From: Prevotella sp. | Lineage (GTDB): Bacteria > Bacteroidota > Bacteroidia > Bacteroidales > Bacteroidaceae | Reading direction: 5' to 3' | Length of the DNA: 33,215 bases | Assembly: GCA_017554385.1 (NCBI GenBank) | Contig: JAFZIL010000049.1 | Span: 1 to 33,215 of the forward strand | Part shown: in pieces, positions 1-7,565 of the stretch | How the letters are laid out: every line of letters begins with the position of its first letter | Position numbering within the stretch: the stretch's first letter is position 1 | Notes under the pieces: generated by a model | The model's input: only the letters and a program-made list of their open reading frames with translations | Databases searched by the model: none | What the model was told of the DNA's origin: nothing | Program-made: the position numbers and the translations under genes

Positions 1-2
1 CT

Positions 3-10
3 TATCTTTG
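3..10 (+). promoter_or_regulatory. Bacteroidetes-type -7 promoter box
   Basis: TATCTTTG matches the Bacteroidetes -7 consensus TAnnTTTG and lies 56 bases before the start codon of the 1759-residue surface protein. The -33 element would lie left of the window edge. The following leader (11-35) is almost the same as the leader at 7529-7553, so the whole promoter-leader segment occurs twice in the window. Confidence 0.7.
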
Positions 11-66
11 CATCGTCAACCATAACCTTAACCATTTACAGCAAACCATCAACCATTAAAAGATAA

Positions 67-3000
67 ATGAAAGCAAAAGCTACATTCTCTACCGCCCATG
101 GCGTGCGGTTAGTGACAACCCTGCTCCTCATGCTGCTCACCGCCTCGACGGCGTGGGCGTTTAAGACAGCTGCAACAGCCGTAAGTTATATTGACGAAAA
201 CGGCAACACACAAAACTGTACAAACTATACCGTTATCACCTCATCCACCGGCACGACGTGGAGCGAAGGCTGGTATGTGGTCAATTCAACTGTTGAGATA
301 GGTTCGCGTGTAAGCGTGAGCGGCCACGTCCGCCTGATACTTGTCGACGGCTGTTCGTTGAGTATTGGTAGCGGTATCGAAGTGAACGATCCTAACAGCA
401 TCACCATCTACGGTCAATCGGCCAACAGCGGTAGGCTCAATTGCGGGGCTCCGAATTATTGTGCGGCTATAGGCGGCAACAAGTATCAGGGAAATAACGA
501 CCCCAGCTCAAGGTCATACGGCGACATCACCATCAACGGTGGCACCATCGAAGTGACCGGCGGTTACTGGGCTGCCGGCATCGGTGCGGGCTCAGCCAAG
601 GATCGTGACTATAGGTTGGGCGGCACTATCACCATCAATGGCGGCAACATAACGGCAAATGGCGGACGTGCATCGGCAGGCATTGGCGGTGGCTATTGTT
701 CCAGCACCGGCACTATCACCATCAACGCCGGCAACATCAACGCTTCAGCCGGAGTAGCAAGCGACGACTTGTTTGCGACAGGCATCGGTGGCGGTATCTA
801 CAATGAATGGTGGCTTTCACAATCCAATGCCGGCACTGTGAACATCAACGGTGGCCGGATAACGACAACCACGTATGAATATGGTATGTACGGCTGTAGA
901 CCAGGCGTCGGCACAGGTACGAGCGGTAAATACATCACCATCAACCTCAATTGGACGAGGGCCAGCGACAGATACGCGTTCTCTGTTCCCCGGATAACGT
1001 CAAATGAAATGATGTATGATGGCTGCTACGGCTACAAGAACTATCTTAAGACATTTGAAAAGGGCTGGGAGAACAATCGGCAGATTCTCGTTCCGCACAA
1101 AGGCTATACCTTCCATGCGAAGAAGGATGCCACCTGTACGGAGAATGGTTACTCGCGCAACTGCTACCAGTGTCCCGAGTGTGGGAAATACTTCACGGAC
1201 AATACGGTGCCTACCGAATGTGACAAGAGCGAGGTGTATCTCGAACCCCTCGGTCATGACATGGAATACACGGCGGCAGTTCCGGCTACATTCACGTCGA
1301 ACGGACATATAGCCTACTACCACTGCAAACGCTGTAACAAGTATTTCAAGGACTCAGCAGGTCGGTTCGAGATAACGCTTGCAGAAACAGTGACTACTGC
1401 CGTCACCTATCTTGATGAAAACGGTGTTGAGCAGACGCTTGCCTCCGGCACCTCAGTCACGGCAGACAATGCCGTATGGAGCAACGGCTGGTATATCGTG
1501 GACCATGATGTGACATTTGATGCACGAGTGTCGGTCAATGGAACGGTCAACCTGTTACTGCTCGACGGGAAGACGCTTACCGTGAAGAACGGTATCGAGG
1601 TGAAACGATGGAACACGTTCAGGATATACGCACAGTCAACAGACGAGAACACTATGGGCAAGCTGGTGGCTTCTTTGGATGAAGATGATGATGATTCAGA
1701 AGATTGTTCTACCATTGGCGGCTCGAAATCTTTCCACCAAAAAGGAACAACGACCGTCAACGGCATAGCGGGAACAATCGTTATCAACGGCGGAAATTTA
1801 GATGTGACCAGCAGGGGTTGTTATGCCATCGGCGACGGTGAGGTGGAATATGAAGTGAATGATGATGAGCGTGAATATTTCCAGACGACCACATTCAACC
1901 TGACCATCAATGGCGGTATCATCTATCTCGGACGCGGCAATTATGATGGTCTCTATAACGGCTCAATAGGAAGCCAGGCCGATGATGCAACTATCACCAT
2001 CAACGGCGGCAAGATAACAACCTCTAATGGTATCAATTGCAGATACAAAGGCCATCTCAGTATCAATGACACAGGCAGACCGCTGGAGTTGCGCACATCA
2101 ATTAATGCATTTCATGGAGGTTCAATCACACTGTCCGGACAGTTCATGTTGAACGACGGAACAGGAACCGAAGCCGTTGCAAATCATGTCGATGGATGGT
2201 ATTACACCACGAACTTTGAGAACAAGACGATTGTGAACTACAGGTCGGTTACGCTGAACGACTTTGAGGCATCGGCCACTGAAAAGATTCCTTTCGGCAC
2301 AGCTGTCGACGAGCCGTCCCGCTCATCGCACCCCGGATATACCTTCGTGGGCTGGGCAAACGACAATGCGCTCTATGACTTTTCGGCTCCAGTCACGGCC
2401 GATATGACCATTACGGCCAAATACCGCGACCTCACGCATTTCGGCTACACCAGCAGCTATACCCCCGACGGTTCGGAGAACAATCCCTATATCATCAGCA
2501 CCATTGACGGATGGAACGCCTTCTGCGATGCCCTTCAGGACAATTTTGTTTGGAACCGCTTCATTGGCCAGGACGTACAAATGAGCAACAACATCGGCTC
2601 GGCACAGCAACCTGTCATCCGCATGGCAGGCAGCACTGATCATGAGTTCTGCGGTAACTTCGACGGCGGGAGCCACACGCTGACCTTCACCGCCACCGCC
2701 GCCGACAACTACTGCGCCCCCTTCCGTAACGTCAGGGGTGGCAGTACTGCCGACGATGCCATCACCATCAGCAACCTCAACGTGAAGACTACCATCACGG
2801 CGACTGACTACAGGCATACCGCTGGACTCATTGCCCTGCAATCGGGCCACGTCAACGTGACGGACTGCAATGCCACGGTCGACATCAGCAGCACGAAAGG
2901 CTCGAACAACACCGACCTCTATCCCGCAGGACTCGTCAGCCAGGCCTCCTCGGACAATGGCGGCACGCTGAGAATTGAGCACTGCACTGCCAGTGGCCGG

Positions 3001-5346
3001 ATAGCCACCAACGGCAAGTATGCCGGTGGACTCGTCGGCATCGTGCAGGGCTCGACTACCATCACCGACTGCCTCAGCAGCGTCACCATCAGCAGCTCCA
3101 CCAGTGGCGACGGCACCCACGGCGGCATTGTCGGCGTGACAGCTTCGAAAAGCGGCCTCGAGATCTACGGCTGCGTGTTCAACGGCAGCCTGCTTGGCGC
3201 GAATACCGAGTGCGTGGGCGGCTTCGTCGGATGGCGCCAAAGCGGGGCTAACATCTACAACTCGCTCTTCATCCCCACCGAGGTCACCGTCAAGAATACG
3301 AACAGTGCCACCTTCGCACGCAACTTGATTGATACCTACAACTGCTATTACACCTACCTGCTCAACGACGGCACGAACTACAAGCCCGTGTATGTCGGTG
3401 GCGACAAAACCCCGAACTTGTGGCGTAACGGCAAGGCTCCACGCACTGTCGAGGCAGGTGAGAATGTCACCATCACCGACATCGCGCTCATCGGCACCAC
3501 CACACCCTACGGTGTCGCCGGCATTACGGCCTACAGCGGTGGCGGCATTTCATACGGCGATATGCTCTACTACGGCAGCGGCGACCAGGTGAGCCTCACG
3601 CTCAGCCACCCTGCACCTACAGCTGGCTATACTTGCAACGGCTACACCGCCACCGCAGGCACCCTCGCAGGGAACGATGACGACGGCTACACCCTGACCA
3701 TGCCCGACGACGATGTGTCCATCAGCACCGACTTCAGCATCGATGACTGGGCAGTGGGGCATGCAGGAACAGAAGACGACCCCTACATGATTTATTATAA
3801 AGAGCAGCTCGACCTGCTGGCCAGCCGTGTGAACCAGGGCAATCGATATCGCTATGACGAGGATAATCCAGTAGGATACTACTTCAAGCTCGGTGCCGAC
3901 ATTGCATACGATCCTGACGAGCTGACCATCGACAACGACGGTGACGGCATAAACGACAGCAACTACACGCCCATCGGTGCATACGTCAATTATGCATGGC
4001 TCGACTTCGGAGGTACCTTCGACGGCGATGGCCACACCATCAGCGGCATCCGCGTATATATGACTGACGGTATCGGTCAATACCAGGGCCTCTTCGGCCA
4101 TGTTTATGGAGGTACCATAAAGAACGTCACCCTGGCCGATGCCCAGATCACAGGCCAGTACTATAACGGCGGTATCGCAGGTTACACCGACAATGAAAGC
4201 ACCATCACCAACTGCCGTGTAGTCAACGTAGCCATCCACGCCAATGACGAATATGCTGAAAACTTCGGTGGAATAACAGGTGTCAACCATGGCACATTGA
4301 GCAACAACCTCGTCATCGGTGCCACCATCCCGGCTGCTGCCGACAATAGCTGCGGTGCTATCTGTGGCCGTATCGAAGCCGAATACAACGGTTCCTTCCT
4401 CCAGCATAACTACTACACCGCCTGCACCGTGGCAGGTGTTGAGAACGCTGCTGGCGTGGGTTGCGGCATCTACGACATCAATAATGATAGCATCAGGATT
4501 GAGGACATCGACCACTACGATTTCTATTATGATGCCGACTATTACGACGCTGCCGTGCCTGCCCTGCGCAACAATGCTGCCAATGCTACCGCTATCGGTC
4601 TTTTCGCTACCCTGCCCGCCAATGTCGACTTCGGATGGGGCGAAGGCAAATACCCCGTGCAGCTCACTGGCCGCACGCTGTGGAAGGACGGCGACTGGAA
4701 CACGCTGTGCCTGCCGTTCTCACTCAGTGCCGAGCAGGTGGCGACAATGTTGGATAATCCCACTGCACTGATGACACTCAACGGTACGACATCAGACCTC
4801 ACAGACGGCACACTGACGCTGAACTTCACGGATGCGACATCGATTAGCGCGGGCGTACCTTATATTATCAAGTGGGACAGCGGCGACAACCTCGTGAGTC
4901 CCGTGTTTACTGGTGTGACCATCGACAAGACGATGCACGATGTGAAGACCAGCGACGGTAATATCACCTTCAAGGGCAGCTACGACTACCAGCAGTTCAC
5001 CACGGAGGACCAGAGCATCCTCTTCCTTGGTGCCGACAATACGCTGTACTGGCCACAGAACGGTGCCCGCATCGGTGCCTGCCGTGCCTACTTCCAAGTC
5101 TCTGACGATGTCACCGCGGGCGATCCGTCGAACCCCAACGCCATTCGCGCCTTCAACCTCAACTTCGATAGCAACGTGACGACGGGAATCGTTGAAATGA
5201 GAAATGAGGAAGGAGAAATGAGAAATGGAAATGAAGGAATGAGAAATGACGGCGCGTGGTACACCCTCGACGGACGGAAGCTCGACGGCCAACCTACTGT
5301 CAAGGGGTTGTATATTCACAATGGCAGAAAGATATTGATAAAATAA
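67..5346 (+). CDS. Large secreted surface protein with beta-helix, InlB-type and GLUG repeats
   Basis: A 1759-residue exported protein. A signal peptide ends near residue 32 (AWA). Residues about 34-300 and 441-720 are two divergent copies of one module, each opening with A(V)xYxDENG and containing repeated ITINGG strands typical of right-handed beta-helices. Between them (about 360-430) are two repeats with CxxC pairs (CPECGKYF, CKRCNKYF). Residues about 724-788 match an InlB B-repeat/Listeria-Bacteroides repeat (GYTFVGWAND...ITAKYRD). GLUG-like repeats (GGLVG, GGFVGW, GGIAGYT) occupy about 917-1058 and 1317-1445. A WNTLCLPFSL domain (about 1538-1695) is also found in the 406-residue protein downstream. 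The end (1730-1759) carries YTLDGRK...GLYIHNGRKILIK, resembling a Bacteroidetes C-terminal sorting signature. Just before it, eight heptamers are translated in frame. Adhesion or glycan binding is plausible; no enzyme motif was seen. Confidence 0.9.
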   Translation: MKAKATFSTAHGVRLVTTLLLMLLTASTAWAFKTAATAVSYIDENGNTQNCTNYTVITSSTGTTWSEGWYVVNSTVEIGSRVSVSGHVRLILVDGCSLSIGSGIEVNDPNSITIYGQSANSGRLNCGAPNYCAAIGGNKYQGNNDPSSRSYGDITINGGTIEVTGGYWAAGIGAGSAKDRDYRLGGTITINGGNITANGGRASAGIGGGYCSSTGTITINAGNINASAGVASDDLFATGIGGGIYNEWWLSQSNAGTVNINGGRITTTTYEYGMYGCRPGVGTGTSGKYITINLNWTRASDRYAFSVPRITSNEMMYDGCYGYKNYLKTFEKGWENNRQILVPHKGYTFHAKKDATCTENGYSRNCYQCPECGKYFTDNTVPTECDKSEVYLEPLGHDMEYTAAVPATFTSNGHIAYYHCKRCNKYFKDSAGRFEITLAETVTTAVTYLDENGVEQTLASGTSVTADNAVWSNGWYIVDHDVTFDARVSVNGTVNLLLLDGKTLTVKNGIEVKRWNTFRIYAQSTDENTMGKLVASLDEDDDDSEDCSTIGGSKSFHQKGTTTVNGIAGTIVINGGNLDVTSRGCYAIGDGEVEYEVNDDEREYFQTTTFNLTINGGIIYLGRGNYDGLYNGSIGSQADDATITINGGKITTSNGINCRYKGHLSINDTGRPLELRTSINAFHGGSITLSGQFMLNDGTGTEAVANHVDGWYYTTNFENKTIVNYRSVTLNDFEASATEKIPFGTAVDEPSRSSHPGYTFVGWANDNALYDFSAPVTADMTITAKYRDLTHFGYTSSYTPDGSENNPYIISTIDGWNAFCDALQDNFVWNRFIGQDVQMSNNIGSAQQPVIRMAGSTDHEFCGNFDGGSHTLTFTATAADNYCAPFRNVRGGSTADDAITISNLNVKTTITATDYRHTAGLIALQSGHVNVTDCNATVDISSTKGSNNTDLYPAGLVSQASSDNGGTLRIEHCTASGRIATNGKYAGGLVGIVQGSTTITDCLSSVTISSSTSGDGTHGGIVGVTASKSGLEIYGCVFNGSLLGANTECVGGFVGWRQSGANIYNSLFIPTEVTVKNTNSATFARNLIDTYNCYYTYLLNDGTNYKPVYVGGDKTPNLWRNGKAPRTVEAGENVTITDIALIGTTTPYGVAGITAYSGGGISYGDMLYYGSGDQVSLTLSHPAPTAGYTCNGYTATAGTLAGNDDDGYTLTMPDDDVSISTDFSIDDWAVGHAGTEDDPYMIYYKEQLDLLASRVNQGNRYRYDEDNPVGYYFKLGADIAYDPDELTIDNDGDGINDSNYTPIGAYVNYAWLDFGGTFDGDGHTISGIRVYMTDGIGQYQGLFGHVYGGTIKNVTLADAQITGQYYNGGIAGYTDNESTITNCRVVNVAIHANDEYAENFGGITGVNHGTLSNNLVIGATIPAAADNSCGAICGRIEAEYNGSFLQHNYYTACTVAGVENAAGVGCGIYDINNDSIRIEDIDHYDFYYDADYYDAAVPALRNNAANATAIGLFATLPANVDFGWGEGKYPVQLTGRTLWKDGDWNTLCLPFSLSAEQVATMLDNPTALMTLNGTTSDLTDGTLTLNFTDATSISAGVPYIIKWDSGDNLVSPVFTGVTIDKTMHDVKTSDGNITFKGSYDYQQFTTEDQSILFLGADNTLYWPQNGARIGACRAYFQVSDDVTAGDPSNPNAIRAFNLNFDSNVTTGIVEMRNEEGEMRNGNEGMRNDGAWYTLDGRKLDGQPTVKGLYIHNGRKILIK
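5194..5249 (+). repeat. Eight-copy heptamer tract (GAAATGA) inside the coding sequence
   Basis: Eight consecutive 7-bp units, mostly GAAATGA with variants GGAAGGA, GAAATGG, AAATGAA and GGAATGA, fill 56 bases exactly. They are translated as a low-complexity E/M/R/N-rich stretch between the body of the 1759-residue protein and its C-terminal signature. Because 7 is not a multiple of 3, gain or loss of one unit would shift the signature out of frame. Confidence 0.9.
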
Positions 5347-5781
5347 ATTAATTGTAATTACATGGGCAATTAATGGGAATTACATGTTAAAGAAAAGAAT
5401 ATAAAACACGAATGACCACGAATTATATATGGGAATTACATGTTAAGTAATCGTAAAAAAATAAGTGGGTATGATTTTAACTAAACACGAAGAAACGAAG
5501 AAAGGAAGATTATTTCACGAGAACGAAAAACTTCGTATCTTCGTATCTTCGTGTTCCATTAATTATTTGTACCAAGTTATTTTTTTATCATCACTAAAGA
5601 AAAGAAGATAAAACACGAATGACCACGAATGACCCACGAATGATCATTAATGATAATTACATGGGCAATTATATGGGAATTACATGTTAAAGAAAAGAAA
5701 GGAATTGAACACGAATGACCACGAATGGCCCACGAATGAACATGAATATTAATGGCAATTACATGTTAAAAGAAAGAGACT
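5347..5781. repeat. Intergenic region packed with dispersed short repeats
   Basis: This 435-bp stretch holds no convincing gene. It contains near-copies of GGGAATTACATGTTAA (about 5375, 5432, 5671 and, degraded, 5756), often followed by AAGAAAAGAA, and three blocks of iterated CACGAATGAC units (about 5408, 5614 and 5709). It also contains one long inverted repeat annotated separately. No TAnnTTTG box was recognised in front of the small peptide gene, so the peptide may be read through from upstream. Confidence 0.75.
5484..5555. repeat. 17-bp inverted repeat (hairpin) in the repeat-rich spacer
   Basis: The left arm (5484-5500, AACACGAAGAAACGAAG) pairs with the right arm (5539-5555) with one mismatch across a 38-base loop. 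The right side also repeats CTTCGTAT twice. It may serve as a terminator for the upstream gene or be a dispersed Bacteroidetes repeat; no long T-run follows. Confidence 0.6.
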
Positions 5782-5964
5782 ATGAACAAGAAAACATACC
5801 AGAAGCCTGAGATGCAGGTAGTGAACATCAACATGAGTAGTCAACTGCTAAGCGGTAGCCCGGCGGACCAGGTCTACAGCAACGCCGGCCTGAAGATGGG
5901 CGGTGGCGGCAGCGGCGAGTTCCGCTCACGCGAAGGCTGGTTCGACGACGCGGAAGACTGGTAA
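5782..5964 (+). CDS. Small peptide, K-K-x-Y-x-x-P type, acidic aromatic C-terminus
   Basis: A 60-residue protein of unknown function. It starts MNKKTYQKPEMQVVNI, has a hydrophobic/small segment around residues 18-27 (SSQLLSGSP), then a Gly-rich stretch (GGGGSG, about residues 40-45) and an acidic aromatic tail ending FDDAEDW. There is no classical signal peptide or lipobox. The second small gene at 9673-9885 has the same plan: a Lys-rich start, a Tyr then Pro-acidic, a V-V strand, then an acidic tail ending in Trp. From memory, similar short proteins are frequent in Prevotella genomes beside large surface-protein genes, without an assigned role. A leader-peptide or secreted-peptide role is only a guess. 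An AT-rich hairpin overlaps its stop codon. Confidence 0.7.
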   Translation: MNKKTYQKPEMQVVNINMSSQLLSGSPADQVYSNAGLKMGGGGSGEFRSREGWFDDAEDW

Positions 5965-5989
5965 AAAATATTTTTTTGTGATTTTTACC
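5960..5989 (+). terminator. AT-rich hairpin over the stop codon of the small peptide gene
   Basis: GGTAAAAA (5960-5967) pairs perfectly with TTTTTACC (5982-5989) around a T-rich loop. The stem is weak, but its position at the stop codon fits a terminator or mRNA 3' end. A second short stem, CTTACA/TGTAAG, follows at 5997-6015. Confidence 0.45.
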
Positions 5990-6038
5990 TGCACTGCTTA
6001 CATCTTGATTGTAAGTATCTGATAGTCAATTATTATGT

Positions 6039-6068
6039 GGGTGTAGGTAAGGGTGTAAGTAGGGTGTA
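6039..6068. promoter_or_regulatory. Three helically phased GGGTGTA boxes
   Basis: GGGTGTA occurs at 6039-6045, 6051-6057 and 6062-6068, 11-12 bases apart, about one helical turn. The last copy runs into GTAAAAAA, so its complement reads TTTTTTACATACACCC. This resembles the motif array in the divergent promoter on the other side of the AraC-type gene. They look like protein-binding sites; the binding factor is unknown. Confidence 0.45.
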
Positions 6069-6110
6069 TGTAAAAAATCTACTTACACCATTGGAGTATA
6101 CATCCTTTCA

Positions 6111-6197
6111 TCTGCAAACATAGTACTATTGACTTGCAAACAATATGTTATTGACTTGCAAACAATATGTTATTGACTTGCAAACATAGTACTATTG
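6111..6197. repeat. Four 22-bp direct repeats overlapping the 3' end of the AraC-type gene
   Basis: Copies lie at 6111-6132, 6133-6154, 6155-6176 and 6177-6197. The two inner copies are identical (CTTGCAAACAATATGTTATTGA). The outer two share a variant half with CATAGTACTATTG. Both halves are near-palindromic (CAATA.TATTG; ATAGTACTAT). The last copy covers the stop codon of the AraC-type gene. The 22-bp period is close to two helical turns, as in operator arrays; there are no spacers, so it is not a CRISPR. Confidence 0.8.
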
Positions 6198-7376
6198 GGT
6201 GGTGGTGCTTTCAGCGTCTGATGGGGATTCGGCAGACTTCTGTTCTGCGTACTGGCTGGGGGTGAGGCCCGTCTGTTTGCGGAAGACGTTGTGGAAATAG
6301 CTGCGACTGCTGAATCCGCAGGACTCGGCGATATGGTCGTTCGACCATTCGTGGTGGTCCTTCAGCATGCGCTTCGCTTCCTCGATACGGAGATGGGTGA
6401 GCCAAGGGTTGAAGAGCTCCTGCTCGGTGGTCTTGAGCCATACCGTGAGCTGGTGGCGTGAGATGTGCATCTCGTTGGCTGCTGTCTGTATGGTGATGCC
6501 GCTGTTCAGGTGGCGGTTGGCCGCGATCCATCGGCTCACGATCTCTGCTGTGCGTTCCAGCTCATCCGTATTGGGCGCTTTCTCGGCTTTTACTATCTCC
6601 TTTTCCTCCTCATCCTTTTCCTCTTCTTCCTTTTCCTCCTCTTCTTCTCCGAGCTCAGCATCCATGACCTGTTGCGGAGCGCTGCTGACACCGTAGCAGA
6701 TGAAGCTGAAGATGCAGTAGTACATGCTGAGGAAGATGAACACGGAGTAGGCCAGGAGCAACGGTCCCGTGGCAAAGAGGGTGGGGGGTACGAAGAGCGC
6801 GCTCAGCGAGAGCAGCAGCACGCTGCGTTCCATCCAGCGTAGCATGTCGCCCTTGTCGTGGTCATAGTAGTTGTCGAGTGCGCGGCGCAGTCGCCTGAAG
6901 CCGTGGGCGTTGAGCCAGCTATAATAAAGCTGTATGATGGAGTAGATGCATGCCGCCACATACTCGGCCGCTCGCATCTCGGGCGTATCGTCGAGCAATG
7001 AGTGTCCCTTCATCTTTCCACCGATAATCAGCACCATCACCATGATGACGTAAGCCCCGATGCCGCCCAACCACTCATGTCTCAAAACCTTTCCATTTCG
7101 TTGCAGATAGAGCACGCCGAGCGAGAGCTGCCAGGCGCAGGGCACGAAAAACAGCAGGTTGATGAACACACCCTGGGTGATGCCCATCTGTCGGAAGTGA
7201 AGAGTGTATTGCAGTAGGAACTGGATGAAGAGCAGGCTCGTGGCACCCGCCATGAGCCATCGCGCACGGCTGAAGATATTGCCCATGGCCGTTCGCACGG
7301 GTAACAAGAATGCCAGGGTCAGCGTGAGTAGCGCCATGGTGAGCATTCCTCCGAACTGTATCTCTTCCAGACTCAT
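6192..7376 (-). CDS. Membrane-anchored AraC-family transcriptional regulator
   Basis: A 394-residue protein. The N-terminal half has about seven hydrophobic segments (around residues 10-27, 41-58, 70-92, 104-120, 139-155, 183-203, 207-228). A strongly acidic Glu/Lys linker follows (about 238-268), then a C-terminal AraC/XylS double helix-turn-helix (about 275-380) with the family signature around HIAESCGFSSRSYFHNVF and GLTPSQY. This architecture, a polytopic sensor fused to an AraC output domain, recurs in Bacteroidetes. It presumably senses a membrane or envelope signal and controls the flanking surface-protein genes. A TACCTTTG box lies just upstream. The divergent neighbour encodes a protein resembling its membrane half. 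Its stop codon lies in the last 22-bp repeat, and TTTTT(R)YACACCT-like sites lie at its promoter. Target genes are inferred from position only. Confidence 0.9.
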   Translation of the reverse strand: MSLEEIQFGGMLTMALLTLTLAFLLPVRTAMGNIFSRARWLMAGATSLLFIQFLLQYTLHFRQMGITQGVFINLLFFVPCAWQLSLGVLYLQRNGKVLRHEWLGGIGAYVIMVMVLIIGGKMKGHSLLDDTPEMRAAEYVAACIYSIIQLYYSWLNAHGFRRLRRALDNYYDHDKGDMLRWMERSVLLLSLSALFVPPTLFATGPLLLAYSVFIFLSMYYCIFSFICYGVSSAPQQVMDAELGEEEEEKEEEEKDEEEKEIVKAEKAPNTDELERTAEIVSRWIAANRHLNSGITIQTAANEMHISRHQLTVWLKTTEQELFNPWLTHLRIEEAKRMLKDHHEWSNDHIAESCGFSSRSYFHNVFRKQTGLTPSQYAEQKSAESPSDAESTTTQ

Positions 7377-7384
7377 TTCGGGTG

Positions 7385-7392
7385 CAAAGGTA
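7385..7392 (-). promoter_or_regulatory. -7 box for the AraC-type gene
   Basis: On the minus strand TACCTTTG fits TAnnTTTG and lies 8 bases before the start codon at 7376. This implies a very short or nearly leaderless transcript unless another promoter is used. No clear -33 TTTG was identified. Confidence 0.55.
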
Positions 7393-7419
7393 CGAAAAAA
7401 ATGCTAAAGTACGCTAAAA

Positions 7420-7502
7420 AGGTGTGTAAAAACTCGCAATGAACGTATTTTTGCACACCTTAGTACGTGTTTTTATACACCTAATTGCATTTTTGCACAT
7501 CT
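7420..7502. promoter_or_regulatory. Four-copy motif array (TTTTTRYACAYCT) in the divergent promoter
   Basis: The 13-mer occurs at 7448-7460 (TTTTTGCACACCT), 7470-7482 (TTTTTATACACCT) and 7490-7502 (TTTTTGCACATCT) on the plus strand, and as TTTTTACACACCT on the minus strand at 7420-7432. Plus-strand copies begin 22 and 20 bases apart, two helical turns. The array lies between the AraC-type gene and the divergent membrane-protein gene and ends 18 bases before the latter's -7 box. This fits binding sites for the AraC-type regulator or another factor controlling both genes. Confidence 0.65.
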
Positions 7503-7520
7503 ATTTTCATTGATAATGTC

Positions 7521-7528
7521 TATCTTTG
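7521..7528 (+). promoter_or_regulatory. -7 promoter box for the orphan sensor operon
   Basis: TATCTTTG fits TAnnTTTG and starts 45 bases before the chosen ATG at 7566. TTTG at 7492-7495 is the nearest -33 candidate, though the 25-base spacing is longer than usual. The box and the next 25 bases match positions 3-35 at 31 of 33 places. Confidence 0.65.
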
Positions 7529-7565
7529 CATCGTCAACCAAAGCCTTAACCATATTTCATATAGA

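Noticed and set aside
2323-3240. Minus-strand open frame of 305 codons within the 1759-residue protein gene (and a similar one at 3550-4515)
   Set aside because: Mirror frames of GLUG-repeat coding sequence with Ala/Val/Asp-rich composition and no promoter.
6111-6197. CRISPR array
   Set aside because: The 22-bp copies are contiguous with no spacers and no cas genes are present.
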